From: an uncultured Candidatus Pelagibacter sp.
GTDB lineage: Bacteria; Pseudomonadota; Alphaproteobacteria; Pelagibacterales; Pelagibacteraceae
DNA length: 40,312 nucleotides
Direction of reading: 5' to 3'
Assembly (NCBI GenBank): GCA_913030805.1
Contig: CAJWDL010000008.1
Location: 1 to 40,312, forward strand
In this document: positions 25,842 through 34,649 of the stretch, piece by piece
Layout: every line of letters begins with the position of its first letter
Numbering within the stretch: the stretch's first letter is position 1
Program-made: the position numbers and the translations under genes
The notes under the pieces: model-generated
Database searches by the model: none
Seen by the model: only the letters and a program-made list of their open reading frames with translations
What the model was told of the DNA's origin: nothing

Positions 25842-27524
25842 TTAAACAGTTTTAACTTTAGTTCTTCTTATTATTACCCATTGTTGAGCCATGGTTAGAA
25901 TATTATTTATGGTCCAATAAACAACTAGACCAGAAGGAAATGGAGCTAAAACAATCGTTAAAAACAATGGAAAGAACATAAAAATTTTTGCTTGTATTGG
26001 ATCGGGAGGTGTTGGATTTAATTTTTGTTGAACGTACATTGTAATGCCCATCATAATCGGCCAAGCTCCAATCATTAAGAAAGTTGGAGGATCCCAAGGA
26101 ATTAATCCAAATAAATTAAATACCGAAGTGGGGTCTCTTGCAGAAAGATCTTGTATCCATCCAAAAAAAGGTTGCTGTCTCATCTCGATTGTTACAAACA
26201 ACATTTTGTAAATTGCAAAGAAAAACGGAATCTGTATCATAACTGGAAGACAACCTGATATGGGATTGACCTTTTCTCTCTTATACAAAGCCATCATTTC
26301 TTGTTGAAGCTTCGTTTTATCGTCTTTGTGCAGTTCCTTTAATCTTACCATTTCTGGCTGCAAAACCTTCATTTTTGCCATTGATTTAAATGAATAATTC
26401 GCCAAAGGGAAAAATATCAGTCTTATGCAAGCGGTTATTAAAATAATTGCGATTCCAAAATTTCCAGTCAGTTTGAAGAAATAATCTGCAATAAAAAACA
26501 AAGGTTTAGTAAAAAAATAAAACCATCCCCAATCTATTGTTAAATCAAATTTTTCTATATTTTGATTTTTTGCGTACGAATCAATAACTGTTACTTCTTT
26601 GGCTGCAGTAAAAACTCTTACTTCGCTTGAAATTGTTTGATTTGGTGAACTTTGAATCGGTTCAGTTTGTATAAAGTTAGCTCTATAATTTTTATCGTAA
26701 ATAAATTCTGACTTAAAATTCTTGTTTTTTTCCGGAACAATAGCAGTAATCCAATACTTATCAGTTATACCTAACCAGCCCGAAGAAGAATTTGCTGTAA
26801 ATTTTTTTTCTTCTATATCTTTATAATCTTCTTCTTTAAGTTCTTCATCGAACACACCAATGAAGCCCTCATGAAGTATATAGTATCCTAATACTTTGGG
26901 TTTCTTATTTCTTACAATTTGTGCATATGGATAAAAATCATAATTATTATTTCCATTATTTTTAATTTGTTGATTAATCTTGAATAAAAAATTTTCATCT
27001 AATTCAATAGTTTTTAGAAATGTAATTTGTTTACTATTTGTCCATTTAAGAGTAATAGGATTATTTGGAGTTAGTTTGGAATTGCCAACTACGGACCACT
27101 CTGTTTTACTGTTTGGTAAATCCACATCTTTGTAAGTAGAAGCCCAGCCAGTTTCAATATAGTAGCCTTCATCCGAAACATTCGGACTCAATAAAATTAC
27201 TTTTTTTTCTGAATTCAAATTTTGGTTATAATTTTTAAAAATTATATCATCTATAATTCCCCCTGTTAAAGAAATGGATCCAGATACGCTTTCATTTTCA
27301 ACAGGAATTCTTTTTGTTGTTTTTAAAGATTCTACTCTGGATACGGCTTTTATCTTTTTTGTAGTTTCTAAAGAAGGGGAAGATATATCGTTTTCTTTCT
27401 GGGTTTTTTCTATTTTATTTTCTTCCTTATCAATGGTTGGAGGCGGTGGAGCAAAAAATATTGACCACATTATTAATACTAATGCAGATAAAGAAATTGC
27501 TAAAATAAGATTTTTACCTTCCAT
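25842..27524 (-). CDS. yidC: Membrane protein insertase YidC
   Basis: The 560-residue insertase has the Gram-negative layout: an N-terminal membrane helix (ILAISLSALVLIMWSIFFAPP), a large periplasmic beta-sandwich domain up to about residue 330, and a C-terminal five-helix core. The core includes NFGIAIILITACIRLIFFPLANYSFKSMAKMKVLQPEM with the hydrophilic-groove Arg, NPISGCLPVMIQIPFFFAIYKML, and the final helices SGLVVYWTINNILTMAQQW. It inserts and folds inner-membrane proteins alone or with Sec. It sits in the conserved rpmH-rnpA-yidD-yidC order, 1 bp after yidD. Confidence 0.96.
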   Translation of the reverse strand: MEGKNLILAISLSALVLIMWSIFFAPPPPTIDKEENKIEKTQKENDISSPSLETTKKIKAVSRVESLKTTKRIPVENESVSGSISLTGGIIDDIIFKNYNQNLNSEKKVILLSPNVSDEGYYIETGWASTYKDVDLPNSKTEWSVVGNSKLTPNNPITLKWTNSKQITFLKTIELDENFLFKINQQIKNNGNNNYDFYPYAQIVRNKKPKVLGYYILHEGFIGVFDEELKEEDYKDIEEKKFTANSSSGWLGITDKYWITAIVPEKNKNFKSEFIYDKNYRANFIQTEPIQSSPNQTISSEVRVFTAAKEVTVIDSYAKNQNIEKFDLTIDWGWFYFFTKPLFFIADYFFKLTGNFGIAIILITACIRLIFFPLANYSFKSMAKMKVLQPEMVRLKELHKDDKTKLQQEMMALYKREKVNPISGCLPVMIQIPFFFAIYKMLFVTIEMRQQPFFGWIQDLSARDPTSVFNLFGLIPWDPPTFLMIGAWPIMMGITMYVQQKLNPTPPDPIQAKIFMFFPLFLTIVLAPFPSGLVVYWTINNILTMAQQWVIIRRTKVKTV

Positions 27525-27525
27525 A

Positions 27526-27783
27526 TTATTTTTTTTCTCTCTTTGTGTTTAAATTTGGCGCAGGGTCAAATCCATCACTTCCACCTAAAAATTTAATTGG
27601 ATGGCATCTTAAAATTCTCCTTATTCCAAGAACACATCCTTCAAACGTACCGTTCAATTTTATGCAATCTATAAAATAATCAGAACATGTTGGCAAATAT
27701 CTGCAGTTCGATCCAATATATGGTGATATAAAATATTTATAAAATTTTATTATTGAAATAAAAAATAAATTAATGAACTTCAT
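27526..27783 (-). CDS. yidD: Membrane protein insertion efficiency factor YidD
   Basis: The 85-residue YidD has the typical YKYFISPYIGSNCRYLPTCSDYFIDCI and GIRRILRCHPIKFLGGSDGFDPAP, with the conserved Cys set. It is membrane-associated through an amphipathic N-terminus and helps YidC-dependent insertion. It overlaps rnpA upstream by 14 bp and precedes yidC by 1 bp, so the four genes are almost certainly one transcript. Confidence 0.93.
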   Translation of the reverse strand: MKFINLFFISIIKFYKYFISPYIGSNCRYLPTCSDYFIDCIKLNGTFEGCVLGIRRILRCHPIKFLGGSDGFDPAPNLNTKREKK

Positions 27784-28141
27784 TTTGATTGCTTATTTGA
27801 TTGATTTTAGAAAAAGTTTTATCCAATGCATCAGAAATAATTGAATATTTCTCAGTAAAAGTTTTTGATTTTCCAAATATTATATAAGAATAATTAATAT
27901 CTATGAATTTTTTATCTTTCAATCTTTTTTGAATAGCTGATCGTAATCTTCTTTTAATTTTATTTCTAATTACAGAACTACCTATCTTTTTTTTCATTAC
28001 AAAGCTAATATTCAGTTTGTTGTTATTTTCTCTTGATAAATTTTTGCCAAAATAAATCGAAAAATAATCAGTAATAATCTTTTTTTGAGTCAACAATTTT
28101 TTGAATTGAAAATCTGACTCTAGGTTTTTCAATTTAATCAT
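27770..28141 (-). CDS. rnpA: Ribonuclease P protein component
   Basis: The 123-residue basic protein binds RNase P RNA and assists 5' maturation of pre-tRNAs. The RNR signature is visible as IRNKIKRRLRSAI (Arg59 to Arg67), preceded by NISFVMKKKIGSSV and followed by the strand SYIIFGKS. The N-terminus NLESDFQFKKLLTQKK fits the family. It starts 5 bp after rpmH on the same strand. Confidence 0.92.
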   Translation of the reverse strand: MIKLKNLESDFQFKKLLTQKKIITDYFSIYFGKNLSRENNNKLNISFVMKKKIGSSVIRNKIKRRLRSAIQKRLKDKKFIDINYSYIIFGKSKTFTEKYSIISDALDKTFSKINQISNQNEVH

Positions 28142-28146
28142 TGAAC

Positions 28147-28281
28147 TTATGTGGATAATCTTTTTCTATCCTTTGATCTTCTTCTAGAAAGCGTTTTTCT
28201 TCCACCTTTTTTTCTCATTCTACTTCTAAAACCATGTCTTCTTTTTCTAACAATACGACTTGGCTGATATGTTCTCTTCAT
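28147..28281 (-). CDS. rpmH: Ribosomal protein bL34
   Basis: A 44-residue, very basic protein starting [19 protein letters not shown] and continuing through [16 protein letters not shown] to the end. This is the universal bL34 sequence of the large ribosomal subunit. It is first in the rpmH-rnpA-yidD-yidC run. The last codons with the stop (TTA TCC ACA TAA) happen to contain TTATCCACA, a perfect DnaA-box match at 28150-28158, but the codons alone explain it. Confidence 0.97.
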   Translation of the reverse strand: MKRTYQPSRIVRKRRHGFRSRMRKKGGRKTLSRRRSKDRKRLST

Positions 28282-28359
28282 AAAATTTGTATAGTTCTTT
28301 GTGAAATTTTTGATATTTATAAGTAATAAGGCTTAATATGTACAGTCTTAAATTAAATT

Positions 28360-29085
28360 ATGAAATTAAAGTCTTCAAATTCCAAAATCTATTTGGGGGG
28401 GATATATTTAGCTGTTCTTTGTATAGCTATTTATTTTTTATTCTCAACTTTTGATATAAAGAATTTGACTAGCTATGAGTTTATAAAAGAAAACCGGGAA
28501 ATAATTATAAAGTATAAGGACAATAATATTTTCTTTCTCACGATTATTTTTTTTATTATTACTATTTTGTTAAATTTATTGTTATGTCCTATGCTATTAC
28601 CTACTTTGATAATTGGTTTTATTTTTGGTAAATGGTTAGGAACATTAATACTAATATTCGGGAATACAGTCGGTGGACTTTTATTGTGCCAGCTAGCAAA
28701 AACTTTTTTTAGTGATTTAATTGAAAAAAAATTTAAAACAAAATTTTCTAAATTTATAAATTTTTTTAATAAAAATGAGACAATATATTTTATGTGCTTT
28801 AGATTTATGGGAGGAGGAGGCACTCCTTTTCCTATACAGAATGTTTTGCCAGCTCTCTTTAATATGTCAGCTAAAAATTATATTATTGCTACATTTTTAG
28901 GAATAATTCCAACTACATTTGTAACAGTAGCGCTTGGTAGTGGTATAGAAAAAATTATTGACAAAAATGCCGAACTTAGTTTTTTGCCAGTCGTTCAATC
29001 TCCAGAAATTTATTTCCCAATAATTGGTTTTTTTATTCTTTTGTTAATAGGATTTGTAATTAAGAAAAATTACTTTAAAGAATAA
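28360..29085 (+). CDS. TVP38/TMEM64 (VTT-domain) membrane protein
   Basis: The 241-residue integral membrane protein has five or six hydrophobic segments and the VTT/SNARE-associated domain core. This shows as LLLCPMLLPTLIIGFIFGKWLGTLILIFGNTVGGLL, FMCFRFMGGGGTPFPIQNVLPALFNMSAKNYIIATFLGIIPTTF and a last helix before the basic end. The R-F-x-P-x-P/N pattern of DedA/TVP38 proteins is recognisable though altered (MGGGGTPFPIQN). Relatives are implicated in membrane lipid handling and homeostasis. It is divergent from rpmH with a 78-bp gap holding both promoters. It marks the edge between the core block and the variable polysaccharide region. Confidence 0.82.
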   Translation: MKLKSSNSKIYLGGIYLAVLCIAIYFLFSTFDIKNLTSYEFIKENREIIIKYKDNNIFFLTIIFFIITILLNLLLCPMLLPTLIIGFIFGKWLGTLILIFGNTVGGLLLCQLAKTFFSDLIEKKFKTKFSKFINFFNKNETIYFMCFRFMGGGGTPFPIQNVLPALFNMSAKNYIIATFLGIIPTTFVTVALGSGIEKIIDKNAELSFLPVVQSPEIYFPIIGFFILLLIGFVIKKNYFKE

Positions 29086-29122
29086 ATAGTCTTCACAAAT
29101 TCTAACAATTTAAATTGATTAT

Positions 29123-30352
29123 TTAATTATTATTAATTTTCTGGTACAAAATTTTTACCGTTTTGTAGGGTACTCTATATCCTGGGAAAGAAGATACGTC
29201 TCCCCTTAAAGAAGTTTGCGGAGTCCATCCAAAGGCATACAGAATAAAACATACAACAAGTAAGTATTTTTTATTTTGAACAAAAGATATTTTTTTTGTT
29301 ATTTTTTCTAAATTAATTTTTATCAAATTATTTTGAAGCAAATAAAAGTAAAAAAGTGCTGTAAATGTATAACTAATGTTAACTATTCTTCCCCAATCAC
29401 CCATCATTGCGAATAAAACTAAAATTGGAGTTAATAATATTAAAATTGGATGTAATAAATTTTTAAAGTGTTTAAAAAATAAAATTTTTATTTTTAATTT
29501 TGAGTTATAACCCAATAAAAAAATTGGTCCAAAACCGATTAATATAATAAGAGGATATCTTATTAGACTTTCAAACAAGACTGCTTGATAAGTTCCTAAA
29601 AATTGTGAAATAATTGAAGATCTGGACAGCAACATACCGCATGACATATAACAATCTTCGGTAAAATTTTCCTTCAAAGAATTAGCCATAATCGAATGAT
29701 TTTCAGGAGTAATGGGGTTAGTTGCAATTATCATCACCACTATTAATGCAGGAATAAAACTTATTGTTATTTTGCTCAAAAGTGTTGTGATTTGATTGTT
29801 TCTAAGTCTAATTACCAAAACTGATGCTATGAATGGAAAAAAAAACACCACCGGTTCCCAAATTAAACAAATAATGGGTAAAACGAAAAAAACGTAATAA
29901 AGAGGAAGATTGCTTGAATAATTAAAATTTGAAATATTTAAAAATAATAGAAAACCGATAAATACAAATGTTTCTTTTCTTGCCAAAACCTCAATTTCAG
30001 CAACGGGATATAATAGAAAAATAGGCGTAAAAATTGACAATATAATAATTAAATTTGTGGGTATATTTCTGAAAAATCTATAAATCAGAATCAGAAAAAT
30101 TGCATATATAAACGATTGAAACAAAAATATTACAAATCTAAGACTTAAACCAAAATGTATTGCAATTTGAAAGCATATTTCTCCAATCAAACCTCTTTTT
30201 GTAAAACCACCCTGATAGTTTATTATCCACTCCGAAATAGTTGAATCATTTCCAACGGAATGCTTTATATATAACCAGAAAATTCCAAAAAGGAATAATA
30301 GGGACAAATATATAATGAAATAATTATTAAATTTTTTTATTTTTGTAGGCAA
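29123..30352 (-). CDS. Polytopic membrane protein of the polysaccharide region
   Basis: The 409-residue protein has about ten hydrophobic segments. Polar landmarks are SEWIINYQGGFTKRGLIGEI in the first periplasmic or cytoplasmic loop, AEIEVLARKETFVF in the middle, MMGDWGRIVNISYTF and FGWTPQTSLRGDVSSFPGYRVPYKTV near the end. The Arg-Gly-Leu-Ile-Gly-Glu segment and the late Gly-Asp-Trp-Gly-Arg pattern recall uncharacterised membrane proteins of surface-glycan clusters, perhaps GT-C-like transferases or polymerase-type proteins. I cannot name the family. It follows the DegT aminotransferase gene by 15 bp on the same strand. Confidence 0.6.
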   Translation of the reverse strand: MPTKIKKFNNYFIIYLSLLFLFGIFWLYIKHSVGNDSTISEWIINYQGGFTKRGLIGEICFQIAIHFGLSLRFVIFLFQSFIYAIFLILIYRFFRNIPTNLIIILSIFTPIFLLYPVAEIEVLARKETFVFIGFLLFLNISNFNYSSNLPLYYVFFVLPIICLIWEPVVFFFPFIASVLVIRLRNNQITTLLSKITISFIPALIVVMIIATNPITPENHSIMANSLKENFTEDCYMSCGMLLSRSSIISQFLGTYQAVLFESLIRYPLIILIGFGPIFLLGYNSKLKIKILFFKHFKNLLHPILILLTPILVLFAMMGDWGRIVNISYTFTALFYFYLLQNNLIKINLEKITKKISFVQNKKYLLVVCFILYAFGWTPQTSLRGDVSSFPGYRVPYKTVKILYQKINNN

Positions 30353-30367
30353 TTTTAATTTATATTT

Positions 30368-31507
30368 TTATTTAAGAATTTTATTAACAGTTAATGAAAT
30401 ATAGTCAATATCTTTTTTTTTTAGTTTAAAATATGATGGCAGGTACAGCCCATACCTAGCTAAATAAGATGAGTTTGGAAATTTTTTTTTCTTAAATATT
30501 TTCATTTTTTTAAAAATATGTTGTTCGTGCATTGGCCAAAAAAAGGGTCTTGTTTTAATTCCGTATCGCGCAATTATTTTAGAAAACTTAGATGCTGTCA
30601 TTATATTTTTTCTGATTACAATTCCTACTACCCAATAAATATTTTTTGAAAATTCATTTGAGGGAGGTAGTATTTGTATATTGGAATTTTGATGTAATTT
30701 TTTATAATAATAGCTGCCGATTTCCATTTTTTTATTAACCATATGTTTGATATTTTTAAGTTGGCTTAATCCCAGGGCAGCCTGTATGTTTGTCATTCTA
30801 TAGTTCCACCCTAAACCAACGTGGTTAAATCTATTTAATTTACCAAAACATAAGTTTCTTAAAGATTTGCATTTTTCATATATTTTACGACTATTCATTG
30901 ATAACATTCCACCTTCTCCACTAGTTACCTGCTTGTTGGCATAAAAACTAAAAGTACTTATATCCCCAAAACTTCCGCAAATCTTATTTTTATATTTTAA
31001 TCCCAAAACTTCAGCAGCATCTTCTATAACAAGTAAATTATATTTTTTACAAATTTTTAAAATTTTTTGCATTTCATTTGGAAATGAATAAATATGTGTA
31101 ATAATTATCGCCTTGGTTTTTTTTGAAATATTTTTTTCAACATCTTCAATCTTAATGTTCCAATCTTTTAGATTACAATCAATTAAAACTGGTTTTGCTT
31201 GTTGCCTTATTACCGCTAATGCATTAGAAATTATTGTAAAATTAGGTATCAAAACCTCATCATTTTTTTTTATATCAAGTGCCTTAATTGCAATTTCTAA
31301 AGCAGCAGTTCCACTAGAAACTGCTACAGAATATTTTTTGTCTATAAAACGGGAAAATTCTTTTTCAAATTTTTTTACATCTGGGCCATCGGATGATATC
31401 CAGCCACTTTTTAATATCCGATTAACACTGTTAATGTCTTTTCTGGAAATATAAGGTGAGCTGACTGGGTAAAAAGGCTTTTTATTTGAATTTAATCTTT
31501 TTCTCAT
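30368..31507 (-). CDS. DegT/DnrJ/EryC1/StrS-type sugar aminotransferase
   Basis: The 379-residue PLP enzyme would aminate a keto-sugar nucleotide. Family motifs are YISRKDINSVNRILKSGWISSDGPDVKKFE, SSGTAALEIAIKAL, VLIPNFTIISNALAV, LLVIEDAAEVLG (PLP-ring Asp) and TFSFYANKQVTSGEGGM with the Schiff-base Lys192. GLGWNYRMTNIQAALGLSQL follows. The frame extends one codon upstream to a TTG, but the ATG at 31507 is used here. It overlaps the upstream cupin gene by 26 bp, suggesting that cupin and aminotransferase serve the same amino-sugar pathway. Confidence 0.9.
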   Translation of the reverse strand: MRKRLNSNKKPFYPVSSPYISRKDINSVNRILKSGWISSDGPDVKKFEKEFSRFIDKKYSVAVSSGTAALEIAIKALDIKKNDEVLIPNFTIISNALAVIRQQAKPVLIDCNLKDWNIKIEDVEKNISKKTKAIIITHIYSFPNEMQKILKICKKYNLLVIEDAAEVLGLKYKNKICGSFGDISTFSFYANKQVTSGEGGMLSMNSRKIYEKCKSLRNLCFGKLNRFNHVGLGWNYRMTNIQAALGLSQLKNIKHMVNKKMEIGSYYYKKLHQNSNIQILPPSNEFSKNIYWVVGIVIRKNIMTASKFSKIIARYGIKTRPFFWPMHEQHIFKKMKIFKKKKFPNSSYLARYGLYLPSYFKLKKKDIDYISLTVNKILK

Positions 31508-31913
31508 CAACTGTTTTAAATTTCACTTTATCACCTGTTAGGCTATAGGGACCTTGTTTTACCTCAATCATTTCAACATTTTTTAAAACCTTAAAGCCAT
31601 GTCCGCCATAAATTAACATGAGTATATCCCCTTCATTAATTATTTTACTAAGCAAATACTTGTTATCATTATTATAAAAATCCACTCTCAAAGTACCTTT
31701 TAATAATAAAATCACTTCAGTGCTTCCAAGAATTCTTGTTAGACGTTTATTATGTTTATGTGGTTTTATGAAATGATTTTTTTTATGCTTCATGAATCCA
31801 ATTTGTTGGGTGATATCTTTTGAAGTAAAGAAATTTATTCCGCTTTTTTTTCTGAATTGTCTTCTGATAATTAAGGCAAAAAGTCTTTTTTTGCGTAATA
31901 CTTTTTCAATCAT
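31482..31913 (-). CDS. Cupin-domain protein linked to sugar modification
   Basis: The 143-residue protein has a very basic N-terminus (KVLRKKRLFALIIRRQFRKK). A cupin barrel follows, with KKNHFIKPHKHNKRLTRILGSTEVILLLKGTLRVDFYNND, then INEGDILMLIYGGHGFKVLKNVEMIEVKQGPY. The HxH-x(n)-E and late G-x-H-G-F pattern suggests a metal site. Such small cupins commonly sit beside DegT aminotransferases in glycan clusters, where some isomerise or carry sugar nucleotides; the activity here is not known. The gene overlaps the start of the aminotransferase. Upstream on the same strand lies a degraded GT2 fragment. Confidence 0.7.
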   Translation of the reverse strand: MIEKVLRKKRLFALIIRRQFRKKSGINFFTSKDITQQIGFMKHKKNHFIKPHKHNKRLTRILGSTEVILLLKGTLRVDFYNNDNKYLLSKIINEGDILMLIYGGHGFKVLKNVEMIEVKQGPYSLTGDKVKFKTVDEKKIKFK

Positions 31914-31953
31914 AAAAAAATCATACCATGGATTTCAAATTAAACTTCATAAG

Positions 31954-32274
31954 TTAGTTTCTTCTATTACGTGCATGAAAAATTACACTAAGATAGTGAA
32001 AACGCAAATGAATAAAATGAAAGAGTTTAGGGGCTGCCTCATTTCGTGTTACCAAATCTGCCTGGTGTACAAAAGGTATCTCGCAAATTTTTGCATCCCT
32101 TTTAGGTATCTTACAAATAAATTTGGCAAAAAATTCGCCATAGTTAAAACAATTTGGAATTGCTGTTAAAAGTACTTTTCTTTCCATGACAAACATTCCA
32201 CTAGTATAATCTTTTATTTTTTTACTTAAAGGAATATTTTTATCCTTGAAATAAAAGATTAGATTATTTTTTTT
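31954..32274 (-). pseudogene. C-terminal remnant of a GT2 (Dpm1-like) glycosyltransferase
   Basis: An open frame of 106 codons, limited upstream by a TAA at 32275-32277, reads NLIFYFKDKNIPLSKKIKDYTSGMFVMERKVLL, then FNYGEFFAKFICKI and KICEIPFV. It ends in a Leu/His/Arg-rich tail. This lines up with the C-terminal part of the intact GT2 gene at 33793-34572 (DYTSGFVCVKRKIF, NYGDYFVNFIVHC, IIELPFIEKARHSG). The N-terminal GT-A domain with its Asp-rich site is missing, and the frame runs straight into the end of the membrane-protein gene at 32264. It is best read as what remains after a deletion. An ATG at 32196 could start an 80-residue piece, but that would lack any catalytic site. Confidence 0.75.
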
Positions 32275-33712
32275 TTAGCTGATTTGTTAATAAAACAAAT
32301 CCATTTCCAAAAAAAAATGATAAATAAATTAAGATTGGAACAAAAAGTCTGGGCATGCCAGTCCATCCAAATAAAATTATATAATAAAGTATTGATAATG
32401 TGAGTAATGATAATAACTGATAATTTTTTTGTTTTAAAAAATAGATTAAACCAACAAAACAAACAAAATAAATCAATAGTGTGTAAATGATTCTATAAGG
32501 TATCCAGTTTTTATGTGTTTTACTTTTGATAAATGCTGGCTTTTTATTTTGACCCCTGTGTTCATTATAATAATAGTTATGAGTGGGGTCTAAAACAACA
32601 AAATGAATCGCTCTTTTAATTGCTTGTTTTGTAGCAATCAACGGATTTTCAAATATAATTTTGTATTGTCTTTTATTAACATATTCATAAAATTTTATTT
32701 TGTCTTTTTCATTTTCGAAAAATTTTATAAAATACAAAATACTAAAAGCTTTATCTAAATCAAACCCACCTTCTAATTTAATGTTATTATCTTTTAACCA
32801 TTTGTAAGCTTTTTGAGCTTCTTTTTTTTGTATCTTAGTCTCAGAAATTTTCTCTTTTTGTGCAAGTAAAGGGATAGAAAAAAGAATATATATATCTTGT
32901 TTTCCCACAGGTGGAAAAAAATAAAAAACATCTGATTTTTTATAATTATAAATTCCTATTAATAAAACTATTAGTGTATATCCTACGACACTAGCAATTA
33001 TTGGTTTTACAGATTTTGATCTATAGGAAAAAACAAAATAAATTATTATTGGTATTATATAAAAAATACCCACAGATCTTTGTAAAAATAATATACCCAC
33101 AAGGATTCCAACAAATAAGTTATCAGAAATCTTATAGGAATTGTTAAGCAACAAACCTAATATTAAAATTTGTAATGTAAAATAAAATGACTCAGTCCAA
33201 AAAGACGCATGATATTGAAATATTGTATGTTCAAAGGCAAGAAAAAATACTATGTAAAAACAATTTTCAATCGGAAAAATCTTACTGATCTTTAATACTA
33301 AATAAACCAAGGCCAGATAATAAACTAAGGATTGAATAATCAAAAATGGAAGCTTTCCGCCTAACTTTATTTTTATGCTTGGTTCCCATTCATCGATTAT
33401 TTTGTGTCCTGATAACAAGGAATATATTGCAACAAGTCTTTGAGGCAAAGGTTTTGTATATACAGCTTCACCAGATAAAAAAAAATTTTTTCCATTTTTC
33501 ACATCCTCTACAATTTTTGCAGCTTCATGCCAAGTTCTCATGATATCGTCTTGAAACATCACATGTGTGTGGCCATCGTCCCTATATTTATCATATTTCA
33601 TTATGTAATAGTTGCTGAGAACTATTGAAGAGATTAAACCTAAAAAAATAAGAACAAAAATTTTTTTTAATGTATAATAAGAATTACTTTTATAAGTAAA
33701 ATAATTGTTCAT
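32264..33712 (-). CDS. Large polytopic membrane protein, GT-C-like
   Basis: The 482-residue protein has roughly ten hydrophobic helices. After helix 1 comes a long polar loop, KYDKYRDDGHTHVMFQDDIMRTWHEAAKIVEDVKNGKNFF, whose Asp pair after the first membrane span is the layout of GT-C glycosyltransferases that use polyprenyl-phosphate sugars. Later polar blocks are FWTESFYF, FPPVGKQDIYILFSIPLLAQ and FVVLDPTHNYYYNEHRGQNKK. The last part ends in Lys residues. Its neighbour is a Dpm1-like GT2 gene, which would make the polyprenyl-phosphate sugar such an enzyme needs. The assignment to GT-C is inference from topology and context. Confidence 0.6.
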   Translation of the reverse strand: MNNYFTYKSNSYYTLKKIFVLIFLGLISSIVLSNYYIMKYDKYRDDGHTHVMFQDDIMRTWHEAAKIVEDVKNGKNFFLSGEAVYTKPLPQRLVAIYSLLSGHKIIDEWEPSIKIKLGGKLPFLIIQSLVYYLALVYLVLKISKIFPIENCFYIVFFLAFEHTIFQYHASFWTESFYFTLQILILGLLLNNSYKISDNLFVGILVGILFLQRSVGIFYIIPIIIYFVFSYRSKSVKPIIASVVGYTLIVLLIGIYNYKKSDVFYFFPPVGKQDIYILFSIPLLAQKEKISETKIQKKEAQKAYKWLKDNNIKLEGGFDLDKAFSILYFIKFFENEKDKIKFYEYVNKRQYKIIFENPLIATKQAIKRAIHFVVLDPTHNYYYNEHRGQNKKPAFIKSKTHKNWIPYRIIYTLLIYFVCFVGLIYFLKQKNYQLLSLLTLSILYYIILFGWTGMPRLFVPILIYLSFFFGNGFVLLTNQLKKK

Positions 33713-33792
33713 TCCTTAAAATTATTAGTTAATCTATTATACCAATAATTATTAATGCCATAGGATTAATATTTGATAGAGATTATAGATTA

Positions 33793-34572
33793 TTAACTTA
33801 ATATTTTTCTAAAAAAGTTCTTTATCAAGCTAAGAAAATAGTGAAGTGACAAGATGAAGTAATTAAAAGTTCCCCCTATTGATATTTCTAATTTACCTCC
33901 TACATCTTTACCAAACATGCTAGTTTTTGATGAACCGGAGTGTCTTGCTTTTTCTATGAACGGAAGTTCAATAATTGAATAGTTATTTTGTCTGCAATGA
34001 ACTATAAAATTAACAAAGTAATCTCCATAATTTCCTTTTAGTTTGTAATTTTCAAATATTTTCCTTTTAACACATACAAAACCACTGGTGTAATCAGTTA
34101 TATCTCTATAAAGAAAAAAATTACACAACCTATTAAAAAAAAAACTTTGATTTTCATTAAGTTCCTTTTTTGATTTATCATCTTTAAAATATCTGACACT
34201 ATTTTTAAGAAATCTGGAAAAAATTACTATGTCGTATTTTTTTTGATAATCATGAAATAATTTAATGCAATCTGGTGGATGTTGAAGATCGGTATCCATC
34301 CATATGATATTTTCATGTTTTGATTTTTGTATACCTAAATAGATAGAATTGGCTAAATTTTTCTTTAGATTATGTCTTACAAATAGTTTTATATTGTCGT
34401 AATCTTTTGCTACATCTTTTACTAAATCAATAGTTCCATCGGTTGAATTATCATCAACAACCATTATTTCATATTCTTGCTGAATTTCAGAAAAAATTAA
34501 TCTAATTTTTTTTATTAATTGAATTATGTTACCTTTTTCATTTAGCGTAGGAAGAATGACTGAATAACTCAT
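33793..34572 (-). CDS. GT2 polyprenol-phosphate sugar transferase (Dpm1-like)
   Basis: The 259-residue GT-A glycosyltransferase has SVILPTLNEKGNI, EIMVVDDNSTDGT (nucleotide-binding Asp pair), IIWMDTDLQHPP with the metal-binding Asp93/Asp95, DYTSGFVCVKRKIF, NYGDYFVNFIVHC and IIELPFIEKARHSGSSKTS. This pattern is that of dolichol/polyprenol-phosphate mannose or glucose synthases lacking the extra C-terminal GtrA-type membrane domain. It would load a sugar on a lipid carrier at the inner membrane for a GT-C enzyme, probably the neighbouring membrane protein 80 bp downstream on the same strand. A truncated relative lies at 31954-32274. Confidence 0.85.
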   Translation of the reverse strand: MSYSVILPTLNEKGNIIQLIKKIRLIFSEIQQEYEIMVVDDNSTDGTIDLVKDVAKDYDNIKLFVRHNLKKNLANSIYLGIQKSKHENIIWMDTDLQHPPDCIKLFHDYQKKYDIVIFSRFLKNSVRYFKDDKSKKELNENQSFFFNRLCNFFLYRDITDYTSGFVCVKRKIFENYKLKGNYGDYFVNFIVHCRQNNYSIIELPFIEKARHSGSSKTSMFGKDVGGKLEISIGGTFNYFILSLHYFLSLIKNFFRKILS

Positions 34573-34649
34573 TGATTGAGTATGTTAATAAAATTTATTT
34601 ACTTTAGTTTATTTTTTTCATAAATAACACATCAAATCTAAAAACAAAA

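Noticed and set aside
28150-28158. Perfect DnaA-box match TTATCCACA at the end of rpmH, suggesting a replication origin
   Set aside because: It is fully explained by the last codons Leu-Ser-Thr-stop of bL34. No second good box, DUE-like array or dnaA gene lies nearby.
29107-29118. 12-bp AT palindrome between the convergent VTT and membrane-protein genes as a bidirectional terminator
   Set aside because: Too short and without any GC pairs in the core; palindromes of this kind are common in AT-rich DNA.
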